Below are positions 32,501 to 42,639 of a DNA stretch of 64,000 nt, piece by piece. The stretch lies in the NCBI GenBank assembly GCA_963920635.1, contig OY987303.1:50653223-50717222 (forward strand), given 5' to 3'. Below the pieces are notes generated by a model. That model ran no database searches and had not been told where the DNA came from. It worked only from the letters and a program-made list of their open reading frames with translations. A program made the translations under genes and the position numbers. This DNA is from Pseudeuparius sepicola. Taxonomy: Eukaryota; Arthropoda; Insecta; Coleoptera; Anthribidae. How positions within the stretch are numbered: the first letter of the stretch is position 1; each line of letters opens with the position of its first letter.

Positions 32501-34260
32501 GCGTTTGTGTAGATACATACCTACTTCTTCATAATTGGAAATTTAAAATTAGAATTGCTGTACTATCAAGGATTCCCAAACTTGAAGACATAAAAGTGCC
32601 TTCTAATTTTTTGCCTGTATTGTAGGTAATGATTTCACGAAAACTGACGCAGAAATGCCTCGATTAGTTTGTCGAAACAACTCAAAGGTGCGCGCCACTG
32701 TAAAAAAATAACTTTTATATACATATTTAAATTTTTTTCTCTGGAATAAAAAGCAGTGGCGGCAACCAGCACCCCTTCCTACGCCCATGGCTTTTGAAAA
32801 AGTTCGTTTACTGTTTTTCGTTTTTATTTCGTTGTTTATTCTCTTTTACTTACTCGTAAGTCAGTATTTTTTTTATTTTTTTTATTTTTTTGGTCGCCTG
32901 TAGTAGTAACTAATCCTAGGGCGTTTTACACACACCCTTTGCTGTATAAAGGAGTCAAACATAATATATAAATAAATTTCATTTTTTTTTAATTCTTGTC
33001 CAGAACATTCTCAAAAAAAAATAATGCAAAACTTAATTTCAACAAATAATGCTTTTAACTTTGCAATAGATTTCATTTGCCGAAACCCATTTTGCGATAA
33101 ATTATTCTAAATAAAATTTATACAACAGCTAGTTGTTGATAGATCGATTTTTGATTTTGCCAAGGGGTATGCATAGAAAATCGTCACGATTTTCTACAAC
33201 ATTGTTGCTGCGTCCGAATTAAACGTAATTCTAACGTGAAATGGAACCTTTCCTAATACGTAAATCCGTCCCGAACGCATACCCCCACTACGTGGGAAAG
33301 ACCTATTTTCGGGGCGCAGGTTAATATTTTCGGAAATTCACAAAAGTGCGCTGGCCGGGCATTTACAAATTTTTTAGAGGAATTTGTAGGCCGGATCCGT
33401 GTTCTGCGGGTCAATTTACGTCGGATAGGCTAGTTTTGGAGTCGTCCCGAGCACGTTTAAAAAGTGGCCATTTTAGGACATTTAGACGAGTTTCAGAAAA
33501 GTGCGCTGGCCGGGCATTTATAAGCTTCCAACTTAAATTTCGACCGGATTTTCGGCTTCTACGGGCCAAACTGCGTCGGATAAGCCTGTTTCCGGCCAAT
33601 TTTATTTTTTTTGCGAAATGTTCAAATTTCAGTTAGCAAAGGGGTTGACCCCCCGAAAATCTCGGACGAATATTCGCCACGCGCGCAGTCAATTTTTCAG
33701 GTTTCCGATTTCAACGTTACTTATACATCTCGAGCCGCTGCGTCGACTGGCGCAAGGTAGGATGTTGTAGCTCTAACTCGGAGCTCGTTTTTTTAATTGT
33801 ATCTCCGGATCGTCTGGAGACTGGCTGGAGGCCCCATCCAGCTACTCCTTAAAGGCGTGGGTTTTCGGGATTTACCAGGGTTGAGATGATTTATATCAGT
33901 TGATTAAAATCATGATTTTAATCAATGCGATTTTTTAAATAAAATCATTGTTAAAATCAGGATACATAAAAATATATTTTCGGGATCAGCGCCCTAGGTA
34001 CCTACCAGCGTTTTTCTTATCTATCTTCGTTCCATGGCAAATATGTTTTTGAAGGTTTTTTTTTTATAAAAAATTATGGTGTACCTATATAACGTGTAAT
34101 TTTTTTTTATTAAAATCATAGCAGAGTGCTTTCGGCTATTAAGGCATCCTCAGTTCTACTTGTTGATTTGTTACATTTCCTATGCTATTTATTAAAATGA
34201 GTTTGAAAACATTATTACTATAATTAATTACAATATAATCGCATTTCTACACCACTGGTG
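32501..34260. other. Intergenic repeats without a gene
   Basis: No coding exon was recognised. 33290-33860 is more GC-rich than its surroundings and has an imperfect repeat of about 155 bp (GTGCGCTGGCCGGGCATTTA at 33346 and 33502). A perfect 26-bp palindrome centred on TTGATTAAAATCATGATTTT lies at 33900-33925. The last 250 bp resemble, at low identity, the end of the 1,041-bp unit that follows. Confidence 0.6.
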
Positions 34261-34511
34261 AATTATGGAAGGTGGTTTCAAATTTACTAGGCTCTATCCG
34301 AAGAGATCAAATTACTCTGAATTTGGTCAACGAGTTCGTATAGTCTACCAAATTGGGTCACCAAACCTTTATCAGCCATTAGGCAATAAAAAAAATGTAG
34401 TACAATTTTATGTGTTTTGCGAATGTTTTACCAGCTTTTACACAGGTATTAGGTAATAGCTTATATATTACAGAAATACAATACATACTACAATTTAGCA
34501 TTTTATTTATA

Positions 34512-34868
34512 TCATAAGATATTGTTGAAGGTCGTGTAGTGTTCCACCATGCCTCGAACTCGTCTGTAATATTCATCCTTATCTTTAATTTTTATGTTAT
34601 TTATGACGCTCCCTATATTTTCATCGGTGGTCAGGTCCCCAAAGGAAGGTGCATCTTCTGGTTCACAAAGAGCAAATTGGAGAACCATAATACTCATACA
34701 GAATCCATAAAAGGAATACTCCCTCCAGTGTTCCATCAGTTCTGCGTGGGTGAACAGTTTCTGTGGATCCGAACCTAATTTTGCAATGTTATCAGCAAAG
34801 CTTGCGTAATAAATATCGAGCAACTCGTCAAATCTGTCAAACTCTTCTTTGGACGCGACAGAATAAAG
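34512..34868 (-). pseudogene. Truncated EcKinase exon 2, extra copy 1
   Basis: It encodes the C-terminal EcKinase segment (YFLYSVASKEEFDRFDELLD to VRGMVEHYTTFNNIL and stop) with an open frame. It lacks the exon start, acceptor and the ILDWQ metal-binding segment. Upstream sequence (GCAAAATTCGACCCACACG) is unrelated to the gene. It cannot be a normal terminal exon, since no acceptor is present at the expected place. Confidence 0.85.
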
Positions 34869-35552
34869 AAAGTAGCAAAATTCGACCCACACGCATACAT
34901 ATATGTATGCCTATGTAGGTACATACTAACAGAGCAAGTTACATAAAAGATTGTAAAAAGCTTGTAAAAATCGTGAAACTTTAACATTGGGTAACTGGAC
35001 CAATTCTTACTTTACTGGTGAACAAAAATACAAAGAGGTAAATAATTGATCACGAATCAAAATCAATTTTTTTTTACATTTTTTGTAAAAAATTCAACGC
35101 CTTTAGTTTTGCAACAGATTTGATTTGCGATTTGTAACAATTATTGTCACTTGACACTTTTTCGTATCTACTTTCGTTCTGTGGCAAATAGTTTGCAACT
35201 GATTTTTGTTATATTTCATTTGGTCTTTTATTAATGTGATTCTTACTTTGAGATTATTATTATTAGAATTACAATATAATCCCATTTCTACGCCACTGAT
35301 TAATTATGGAAGGTGGTTTCAAATTTACTAGGCTCTATCCGAAGAGATCAAATTACTCTGAATTTGGTCAACGAGTTCGTATAGTCTACCAAATTGGGTC
35401 ACCAAACCTTTATCAGCCATTAGGCAATAAAAAAAATGTAGTACAATTTTATGTGTTTTGCGAATGTTTTACCAGCTTTTACACAGGTATTAGGTAATAG
35501 CTTATATATTACAGAAATACAATACATACTACAATTTAGCATTTTATTTATA

Positions 35553-35909
35553 TCATAAGATATTGTTGAAGGTCGTGTAGTGTTCCACCATGCCTCGAAC
35601 TCGTCTGTAATATTCATCCTTATCTTTAATTTTTATGTTATTTATGACGCTCCCTATATTTTCATCGGTGGTCAGGTCCCCAAAGGAAGGTGCATCTTCT
35701 GGTTCACAAAGAGCAAATTGGAGAACCATAATACTCATACAGAATCCATAAAAGGAATACTCCCTCCAGTGTTCCATCAGTTCTGCGTGGGTGAACAGTT
35801 TCTGTGGATCCGAACCTAATTTTGCAATGTTATCAGCAAAGCTTGCGTAATAAATATCGAGCAACTCGTCAAATCTGTCAAACTCTTCTTTGGACGCGAC
35901 AGAATAAAG
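35553..35909 (-). pseudogene. Truncated EcKinase exon 2, extra copy 2
   Basis: It is essentially identical to the copy at 34512-34868, with the same truncation point and intact frame to the stop. The near-identity indicates a recent tandem duplication of the already truncated unit. Confidence 0.85.
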
Positions 35910-36594
35910 AAAGTAGCAAAATTCGACCCACACGCATACATATATGTATGCCTATGTAGGTACATACTAACAGAGCAAGTTACATAAAAGATTGTAAAAA
36001 GCTTGTAAAAATCGTGAAACTTTAACATTGGGTAACTGGACCAATTCTTACTTTACTGGTGAACAAAAATACAAAGAGGTAAATAATTGATCACGAATCA
36101 AAATCAATTTTTTTTTTACATTTTTTGTAAAAAATTCAACGCCTTTAGTTTTGCAACAGATTTGATTTGCGATTTGTAACAATTATTGTCACTTGACACT
36201 TTTTCGTATCTACTTTCGTTCTGTGGCAAATAGTTTGCAACTGATTTTTGTTACATTTCATATGGTCTTTTATTAATGTGATTCTTACTTTGAGATTATT
36301 ATTATTAGAATTACAATATAATCCCATTTCTACGCCACTGATTAATTATGGAAGGTGGTTTCAAATTTACTAGGCTCTATTCGAAGAGATGAGATTACTC
36401 TGAATTTGGTCAACGAGTTCGTATAGTCTACCAAATTGGGTCACCAAACCTTTATCAGCCATTAGGCAATAAAAAAAATGTAGTACAATTTTATGTGTTT
36501 TGCGAATGTTTTACCAGCTTTTACACAGGTATTAGGTAATAGCTTATATATTACAGAAATACAATACATACTACAATTTAGCATTTTATTTATA

Positions 36595-39085
36595 TCATAA
36601 GATATTGTTGAAGGTCGTGTAGTGTTCCACCATGCCTCGAACTCGTCTGTAATATTCATCCTTATCTTTAATTTTTATGTTATTTATGACGCTCCCTATA
36701 TTTTCATCGGTGGTCAGGTCCCCAAAGGAAGGTGCATCTTCTGGTTCACAAAGAGCAAATTGGAGAACCATAATACTCATACAGAATCCATAAAAGGAAT
36801 ACTCCCTCCAGTGTTCCATCAGTTCTGCGTGGGTGAACAGTTTCTGTGGATCCGAACCTAATTTTGCAATGTTATCAGCAAAGCTTGCGTAATAAATATC
36901 GAGCAACTCGTCAAATCTGTCAAACTCTTCTTTGGACGCGACAGAATAAAGAAAGTAGCTTAGGTCGAATGCGGGAGATCTATTATAGGATACTTGCCAG
37001 TCTAGTATGGCTACCTTTTCTGGATGTGTCTGGCTTGAGCCCTAAGGAATAAAACAAAACTTTTGGTACCTGTCCATATTAACATTTCAATGCTGACAAC
37101 TATGTTAAGAAATGGCCGTTCGGTAAAAACGTGCTTCTAAGAGTAAGATAACTAATTTTTTTCTAGCAAGTAGGTAGGTGAATTTTTTTAAATATAGGAC
37201 CTTATACAGGGTGATTCAGTTTTATTCTGCGACACTTCAACAGGTGATAGAAAACCAAAAATTAACCGCACTTTCTTCTATACACTATATCATTTTAAGG
37301 TCTTATAAAGAAGTTACGGGGTGTTAAATTTGTAAGAAATATGTGGACTTTATTGAATATTTACCAAACAAATTTGATTTTTTGTATTATTTCGGGGTAT
37401 TTCTGGAAAATTATTAAAAAAATTTGCTCCATAAGTAACACGTAAAGTGGAAATAATGTGTTTGCTACTTTAAATAAAGTAACTTTATCCAATAAACTTA
37501 CATATTTAAGGCTATACTTTTGAAGATACAGGGTCTAAAACATTTAAAGAAGATACAATTACAATTACGCTCTGTATCTTGAAAAGTAAAACCTTGAATG
37601 GGTAAGCTTATTGGGAAAAGTTACTGTATTTAAAGTAAGAAACACATTTTTTCTACTTTGAGTCTTACTTATGGAGCGAATTGTTAAGTTAATTTTTCAG
37701 AAATACCTCGAAAAAATACGAAAAAATCAAATTTGCTATGAAACCATGACACATAGGAAGAAATGCTAAGAGAACGTTTTAGTTTACAATTAAAATTTAC
37801 ATAAGAAATTGAATACATTTTATTGGTATACAGGGTGGTTCGTTTTTTTTTCTAAAAACCATTATAGTAATTACCCACTTCTACGCCACTGGTTGTTCAA
37901 GGTATTTGATATTAACACGTTTTATGCTAACCCATGCCGCTATAATATGTCCCAAATATGACTTAAATATCTCAACTAGTTTGGTAAATATTCAATAAAG
38001 TCCACATATTTCTTACAACAAAGTCCTTAAAATGATATAGTTTATAGAAGAAAGTGCGGTTATTTTTTGGTTTTCTATCTCCTGTTGAAGTGTCGCAGAA
38101 TAAAACTGAATCACCCTGTATATTGTTGGTCTCAGAATTTTGTTAATGGTACGACATTGCACAAATTTACGAACTTGCTTGTATGCAATTGCTGACTTTC
38201 TAGACCCATTCAAACATTTTATGTAGCCTAGCTTATCGCTTATGCTGTTTTCATTAAAGTAATGCACTTGGTTACGCTTGATTACAAAATACTTACATAT
38301 TTGAACATGAAATTATTGTTCCAACAATCGCCATGAGATATTATGGCTTTATCTGGCTTTCTACTGATTATATCACTGTATAATTCACGGACCCCAGCTT
38401 CCACTACTTTCTGGAATTTTTTTAGAAGTTCTTGGTTATTATTTTCTTCTAATGACTGGCTGGCTCTCTCCATAGACGATGTGAGAGAGGTTATACAATC
38501 TTCATTTTTCAAAAATTCTGCCATAATATCAATTAAAGGCAAGGATATTCGGTCATATTCTTCTTTCTTCTGATCTTTTAAAGCAAAAGACAAAGCATGC
38601 CACTTTCCGTATGTTTCCAAAACAATTTTAATGTGTTCAAAATTCATCGACGTATGACCGTTGTGAAGTTCATATCCTAAGTGTTTTAAATTCTCGAAGA
38701 CCAACACCTCCGAACCATATCCATTGAACGTTTTGTAGCACTTGGGAGTAAAATCTAGTTCTCCAAATCCTTTTTCCATCAAGAATTTTTCGTAGAAGGG
38801 AAATATGACTTTGTACACGTAAATCTCTTGTTCGTAGACTTCAGTAACTGGCGCAACGGTTCGGAGATGATCATTTTTCTTACCTAATTTTAGGACTAGG
38901 TGATATTCTTCTTTCTTTCCTGATTTGGATTCTGCCAAAACCTTTACGAAAACAATGTCACCCATGTATCCGTCACCATTCAGACCACTAGAAATTTCTA
39001 CGTTTATGTTTTCCAGTTGTTTATTTTCCAAGGATTGTTCAACCCAATACTGGATGTTATGTTTAGTTTCTACGAGAGTAGCCAT
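36595..39085 (-). CDS. EcKinase gene 3: CHK/ecdysteroid-kinase-like phosphotransferase, two exons
   Basis: Exon 1 is 39085-38297 (263 codons, donor GTAAGT) and exon 2 is 37041-36595 (149 codons with stop, acceptor CCTAAGG on the plus strand). Both exons are phase 0, giving 411 residues. Key residues are K66 in YHLVLKLGKK, the catalytic loop HGDCWNNN (D253) and ILDWQ (D277). Relative to gene 1 it has extra residues before the catalytic loop (FQKVVEAGVRELY), a real difference between paralogues. Its only intron is 37042-38296 and contains a large foldback MITE. Substrate unknown; the family includes ecdysteroid 22-kinase. The frame is intact, so this and gene 1 are the two candidate functional members in the window. 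Confidence 0.9.
37207..38118. mobile_element. Foldback MITE in the intron of gene 3
   Basis: After TA (37205-37206) it starts CAGGGTGATTCAGTTTTATT, and it ends with the inverted complement before TA (38119-38120). The arms are about 180 bp. A second inverted pair lies inside (about 37385-37710, around GAGTCTTACTTATGGAGC and its partner), so almost the whole element can fold. It has no gene. Confidence 0.85.
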
Positions 39086-39265
39086 AGTATCCCAAAGAAA
39101 ATTTATTAGTTTATCTAAGACGTAGTAAGCGAGTGTTGAGAAATGTGCAAACCATCTAAAATAGGGAGATAACGTAGCTTACACTAAATACTAAATACTT
39201 ATCATCTGATTATTTGTTTAATTCATTTAAGATTTCTCAATATTATTATGGTAAAATTAAACATA

Positions 39266-39852
39266 CAGTGTGTCCCCTGATAGACTTAACAATAGGTTTG
39301 AAAGGCGAACAATTTTCGAGTTTAAACATGACCTTTGGCGAATCAGCCTTGCTTGATTAGAAACCAATTTGTACCATATTTCTATATTGTAAAAATGAAG
39401 CAGGCCTTGACAGGACCAATTTATTCATTTTCAGTTCAGGTAAACTACCTTTTCCTTAAGAGACATCGTATCCCCATACAAAATTTTAAAGCAATCGGTA
39501 CACTTTGTTTTTCCAAATTTCATCTTGATGTTTTGGAAAAAAAATCAAAGTAATCCGATTGTTTTAAAATTCGGTATATGGCCTTGTATTTGCATTCTGT
39601 ACTCGATTCTGAATAACTTTTTGTATTAAAATTGTTGGATATCTCTTAGACAAAGGTACCTATAGTTTACCTGAACTGAAAATAAATAAATCGAGCCTGT
39701 CAAAATGTCAAGGCCTGCTTGATTTTTAAAATAAAAAAAAATTGTGCAAATTAGTTTCTAATGAAGCAAGGCTGATCCCCCAAAGGTCAAGTTTCAACTC
39801 GAAAATTTTTCGCCTTTCACACCTATTGTTAAGTCGATCTGGGGACACCCTG
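39266..39852. mobile_element. 587-bp MITE upstream of gene 3
   Basis: TA (39264-39265) is followed by CAGTGTGTCCCCTGATAGAC. The inverted end reads CGATCTGGGGACACCCTG before TA (39853-39854). The arms continue for about 120 bp (AACAATAGG, GCCTTGCTT). It lies about 180 bp upstream of the gene 3 start codon and so within its probable promoter region. Confidence 0.85.
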
Positions 39853-41025
39853 TATAGTGTAAATATTTATTATGCAATACGTAATGCGGTGTATTTATAA
39901 AAGATAAGAATAGTGACGACTATTTCTGTTATCGCCTTAGAATCTGCAAATCATTAGTTTTTCTCCATTAACTAGTTAGGTCTGACGATATTTTAGCGCC
40001 AAAAGATGCAGAGACTTACAAAAAGTTGCCAGAAAAATATCCTGCACCCAACAAAGTTCAATACAGTTTCTTATGAAGAACACGTATTTAATGAAATATC
40101 AGTTTTAGATATTATGAAAAATGCTATCAGGTCTTTTCAACCTGGATCTGCTGGAGGTATAAATTCACTGAGACTTCAACATTTGAAGGACTATTGAGAA
40201 TCTTTTTACTCAAATCTTCTTTTGTATCTTTCTGCAATAGCAACTCATATCCAATATTCTTTGCTGCTTCTTTGTTTAGTTACCAAGAAAGATGGTGTTG
40301 TAGGGCCTATTTCAGTAGGACTCTGTATACGTAGGTTAGTTCAAAAATGTACAATTCTTTGAGAGATATTTTTCGTCCTAGACAGTTAGGCTTCGGAACA
40401 AAGTGTGGAGTCGAAATTGGTGCTCATGTTGTGCGACGCTTTCTTTCTTTTCCTCATACTTCACCAAAGGTTCTACTAGAAATAGATTTTTATAATGCTT
40501 TTAATATGATTAACAGAGATACAATCCTTTCTAGATTTAAGCAATAGGTTCCAAAATGTTACAATTTCATTTTGAAGTGCTATAAAGGAGTATTCTTTTC
40601 ACCATTGCTGGTGAACAAATTGTTGAAATTGGTTTAAAAGTAAACTTGAATAATGTGAGTTCTCTGTAATTTCTCAAGATTCTAAAATGTTTGGCCTCCT
40701 CTTTCGTCGGACTTTGATAAGATTTTTTCGCGAGTAGAACCTGAATGTCATAACTTACTTGAATGTACCTTTTCTAATCAAGAAATACGTAAAACTGTTA
40801 AGTCAAAAATTGCAAAAAACCTATCTTCACTTAATTCCCACACTGCTTATCTACTTTAAACATTCTTTCGCGATACCTCGAATGACATATTTTCTGCGTT
40901 GCGCTTGTTGGAGAGCTTCAAAATATCTAAAATAATTTGATTGTATTTAAAAAATACTTTAGCGAATATAACTAATTGTAATTTTGGTATAGCATAGCCT
41001 GGTCATTGTGTTCATTGCATGTTAA

Positions 41026-42440
41026 CCCATTAACGCCTGAATTATGTATTTTTTCAAATTTCGATATTTTTTCTTAAATAACTGTAAAAAATGACTCCCT
41101 GAGTAGTACTTTTTGAAATATAGGCTGTTGCCATATGGTAACGCTAGGAGCTTGTGAAGTCAAAGTGTCTAATTTTATAAGAAATCAAAAAGGTTTTGGC
41201 AGTTATTTGGAAAGCAATGAAACAGTGTAATATCGTCAAGTATATATTATTTTCAATAATATGCAATAGCAGATTATGCTATCGACAATGGAATGGCTGG
41301 AAATAGTCAATACACAAGGCTACATTACACTTCCAGCACATTGTTCTAATTATGGACTTGCATGTACTGCGCGCGCACCTTCTTTTTTTATGGCCTTCTG
41401 TATGCTGAACAAAGTGGTCAATTCTATCAAATCTAATATTATCTGAAATACGGCTATTATCTGAGGACTCTATTGATGCTGCAGGTCTTCCAGCACCTTC
41501 AGGACGAACTTGATACGCAAGTTGTTAGTTAGGGTGCACTGTGTTGGACTTCTATTTTCTCGAATTGTCCCAATAGCGGAATAGCCGCGAAATTGCAAAA
41601 AAGAAAATAGTGCTGGATTAGAAAATAAATTATCCATATAGAAAGTATACCCCAACTGTCTTTTTCCTAGCGGAAGTTCATCTAACATTATCAGAAGTGG
41701 GCTAGCGGCTTTACCAAATAGAACATCATAGTCCGAATTCATCTTAGGACTCTTTCCCTGATAAAAATCAAAGTTTATTAGGTAGCCATCTTTAGTGTTT
41801 ATAAACTCCAGATTTTGTAGCCAAACCTGATTGGCTTGCCCCGAATAAACTGTTTGCAACTGTGCTTCCCATAATAGTTTACCATACTTTCATCGTATGC
41901 TAAGTTCAATTCCGGAACAAAATTGTGGATACATCGATCTTTTAGCATTTCAATCATTGGTCTAAGTTTCATCATTGTAGTGCTTGAGAAACTGAGAATC
42001 CTCTCCTGGAATTGAAAAATAAATATTTACTGAAAGTAAGCGCCTAGCGTTGCCATATGGCAACAGTCATGTTTACGAATGTGTAAGTTAGCTAGTTTCT
42101 AGTAAAATGTCTTTATATTTTGTCAATGAATACTCTAACGTATTCTATACACAAATATAAATCCAAAGTAGCAAAAATATGTGACACATAAAAATAAACA
42201 TACTTACTCAAACCGAGGCTCCATTTTTTTCGATGATTTATTTGAATGGTATATTCTAGCACTGCACACACTCTAACAATCAAATGTAAACTGAATTTGC
42301 CAGTACGAATGTATTCCAAACAGTAATACGTCGGTAATAAGATTCCTACCGTAAACGAAATAAAATCGCTGACAAGTTAAGACGCGTCGAAAAGATCACC
42401 TGTTGGACGTTGCCATATGGTAACGCAAGGCGCTAATGGG
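41026..42440 (-). mobile_element. piggyBac-type element with TTAA target duplication
   Basis: CCCATTAACGCCT at the left and AGGCGCTAATGGG at the right are inverted ends, flanked by TTAA (41022-41025 and 42441-42444). It is 1,415 bp, shorter than autonomous piggyBac elements, and carries a broken transposase on the minus strand. Three copies of a 16-bp near-perfect palindrome (GTTGCCATATGG-AAC) lie at 41127, 42049 and 42409. Confidence 0.92.
41470..42010 (-). pseudogene. piggyBac transposase fragment with frameshift
   Basis: Reading the minus strand from about 42010 gives MIEMLKDRCIHNFVPELNLA, then YDESMVNYYGKHSCKQFIRG with the first catalytic D of the DDE_Tnp_1_7 domain, then KPIRFGYKIW. After a shift of frame it continues NTKDGYLINFDFYQGK and, further on, YTFYMDNLFSNPALFSFLQF and RGYSAIGTIRENR, the second conserved block. 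The N-terminal region and the C-terminal cysteine-rich zinc-binding end are absent. It is a deletion derivative and not active. Confidence 0.9.
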
Positions 42441-42639
42441 TTAAACTAGATGATCTGGGAATCCGGGATACCTCAACTCTTTGTTTCTCGGCTTTTCTTG
42501 TTTCCGTTAATGATGTCTCAACTTTACTTCAGTCAGTTCTTACCACCGATAGTTATTGCTTCTCTGATTTTGGTTAGTCGCACGGTCTTAAATTCATGGC
42601 TATCTTTAAATAAAGAAGTTTATCATCCTGAAGTTTATC

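Larger units (their letters stand above)
34261..36958 (-). repeat. 1,041-bp tandem units carrying copies of the EcKinase last exon
   Basis: AATTATGGAAGGTGGTTTCA starts units at 34261, 35302 and 36344 (spacing 1,041 and 1,042 bp). Units 1 and 2 are nearly identical and contain most of exon 2 of gene 3 plus its downstream DNA. Unit 3 is the real 3' end of gene 3. Similarity to units 1-2 stops inside exon 2 at AGTAGC (about 36958), after which only unit 3 continues with the rest of the exon. Confidence 0.9.
40006..42630 (+). pseudogene. Decayed non-LTR reverse transcriptase, split by piggyBac
   Basis: Pieces in order are: NAIRSFQPGSAGGINSLRLQ with HLKDY (40006-40197); a TKKDGVVGPISVGLCIRRLV segment near 40285; RPRQLGFGTKCGVEIGAHVV and LLEIDFYNAFNMINRDTI with the RT aspartate (40347-40545); a weak segment near 40840-40940; and, after the piggyBac insertion, DDLGIRDTSTLCFSAFLVS from 42446. 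These motifs belong to the insect RT family with the SAGG-DGLRPQHLKD signature. Several frameshifts and stops are present and the YxDD box was not found. Confidence 0.75.

Noticed and set aside
34512..35933. Two additional short EcKinase genes starting at MWVEFCYFLYS
   Set aside because: The start lies in unrelated sequence at the duplication breakpoint; no catalytic segment, acceptor or promoter is present.
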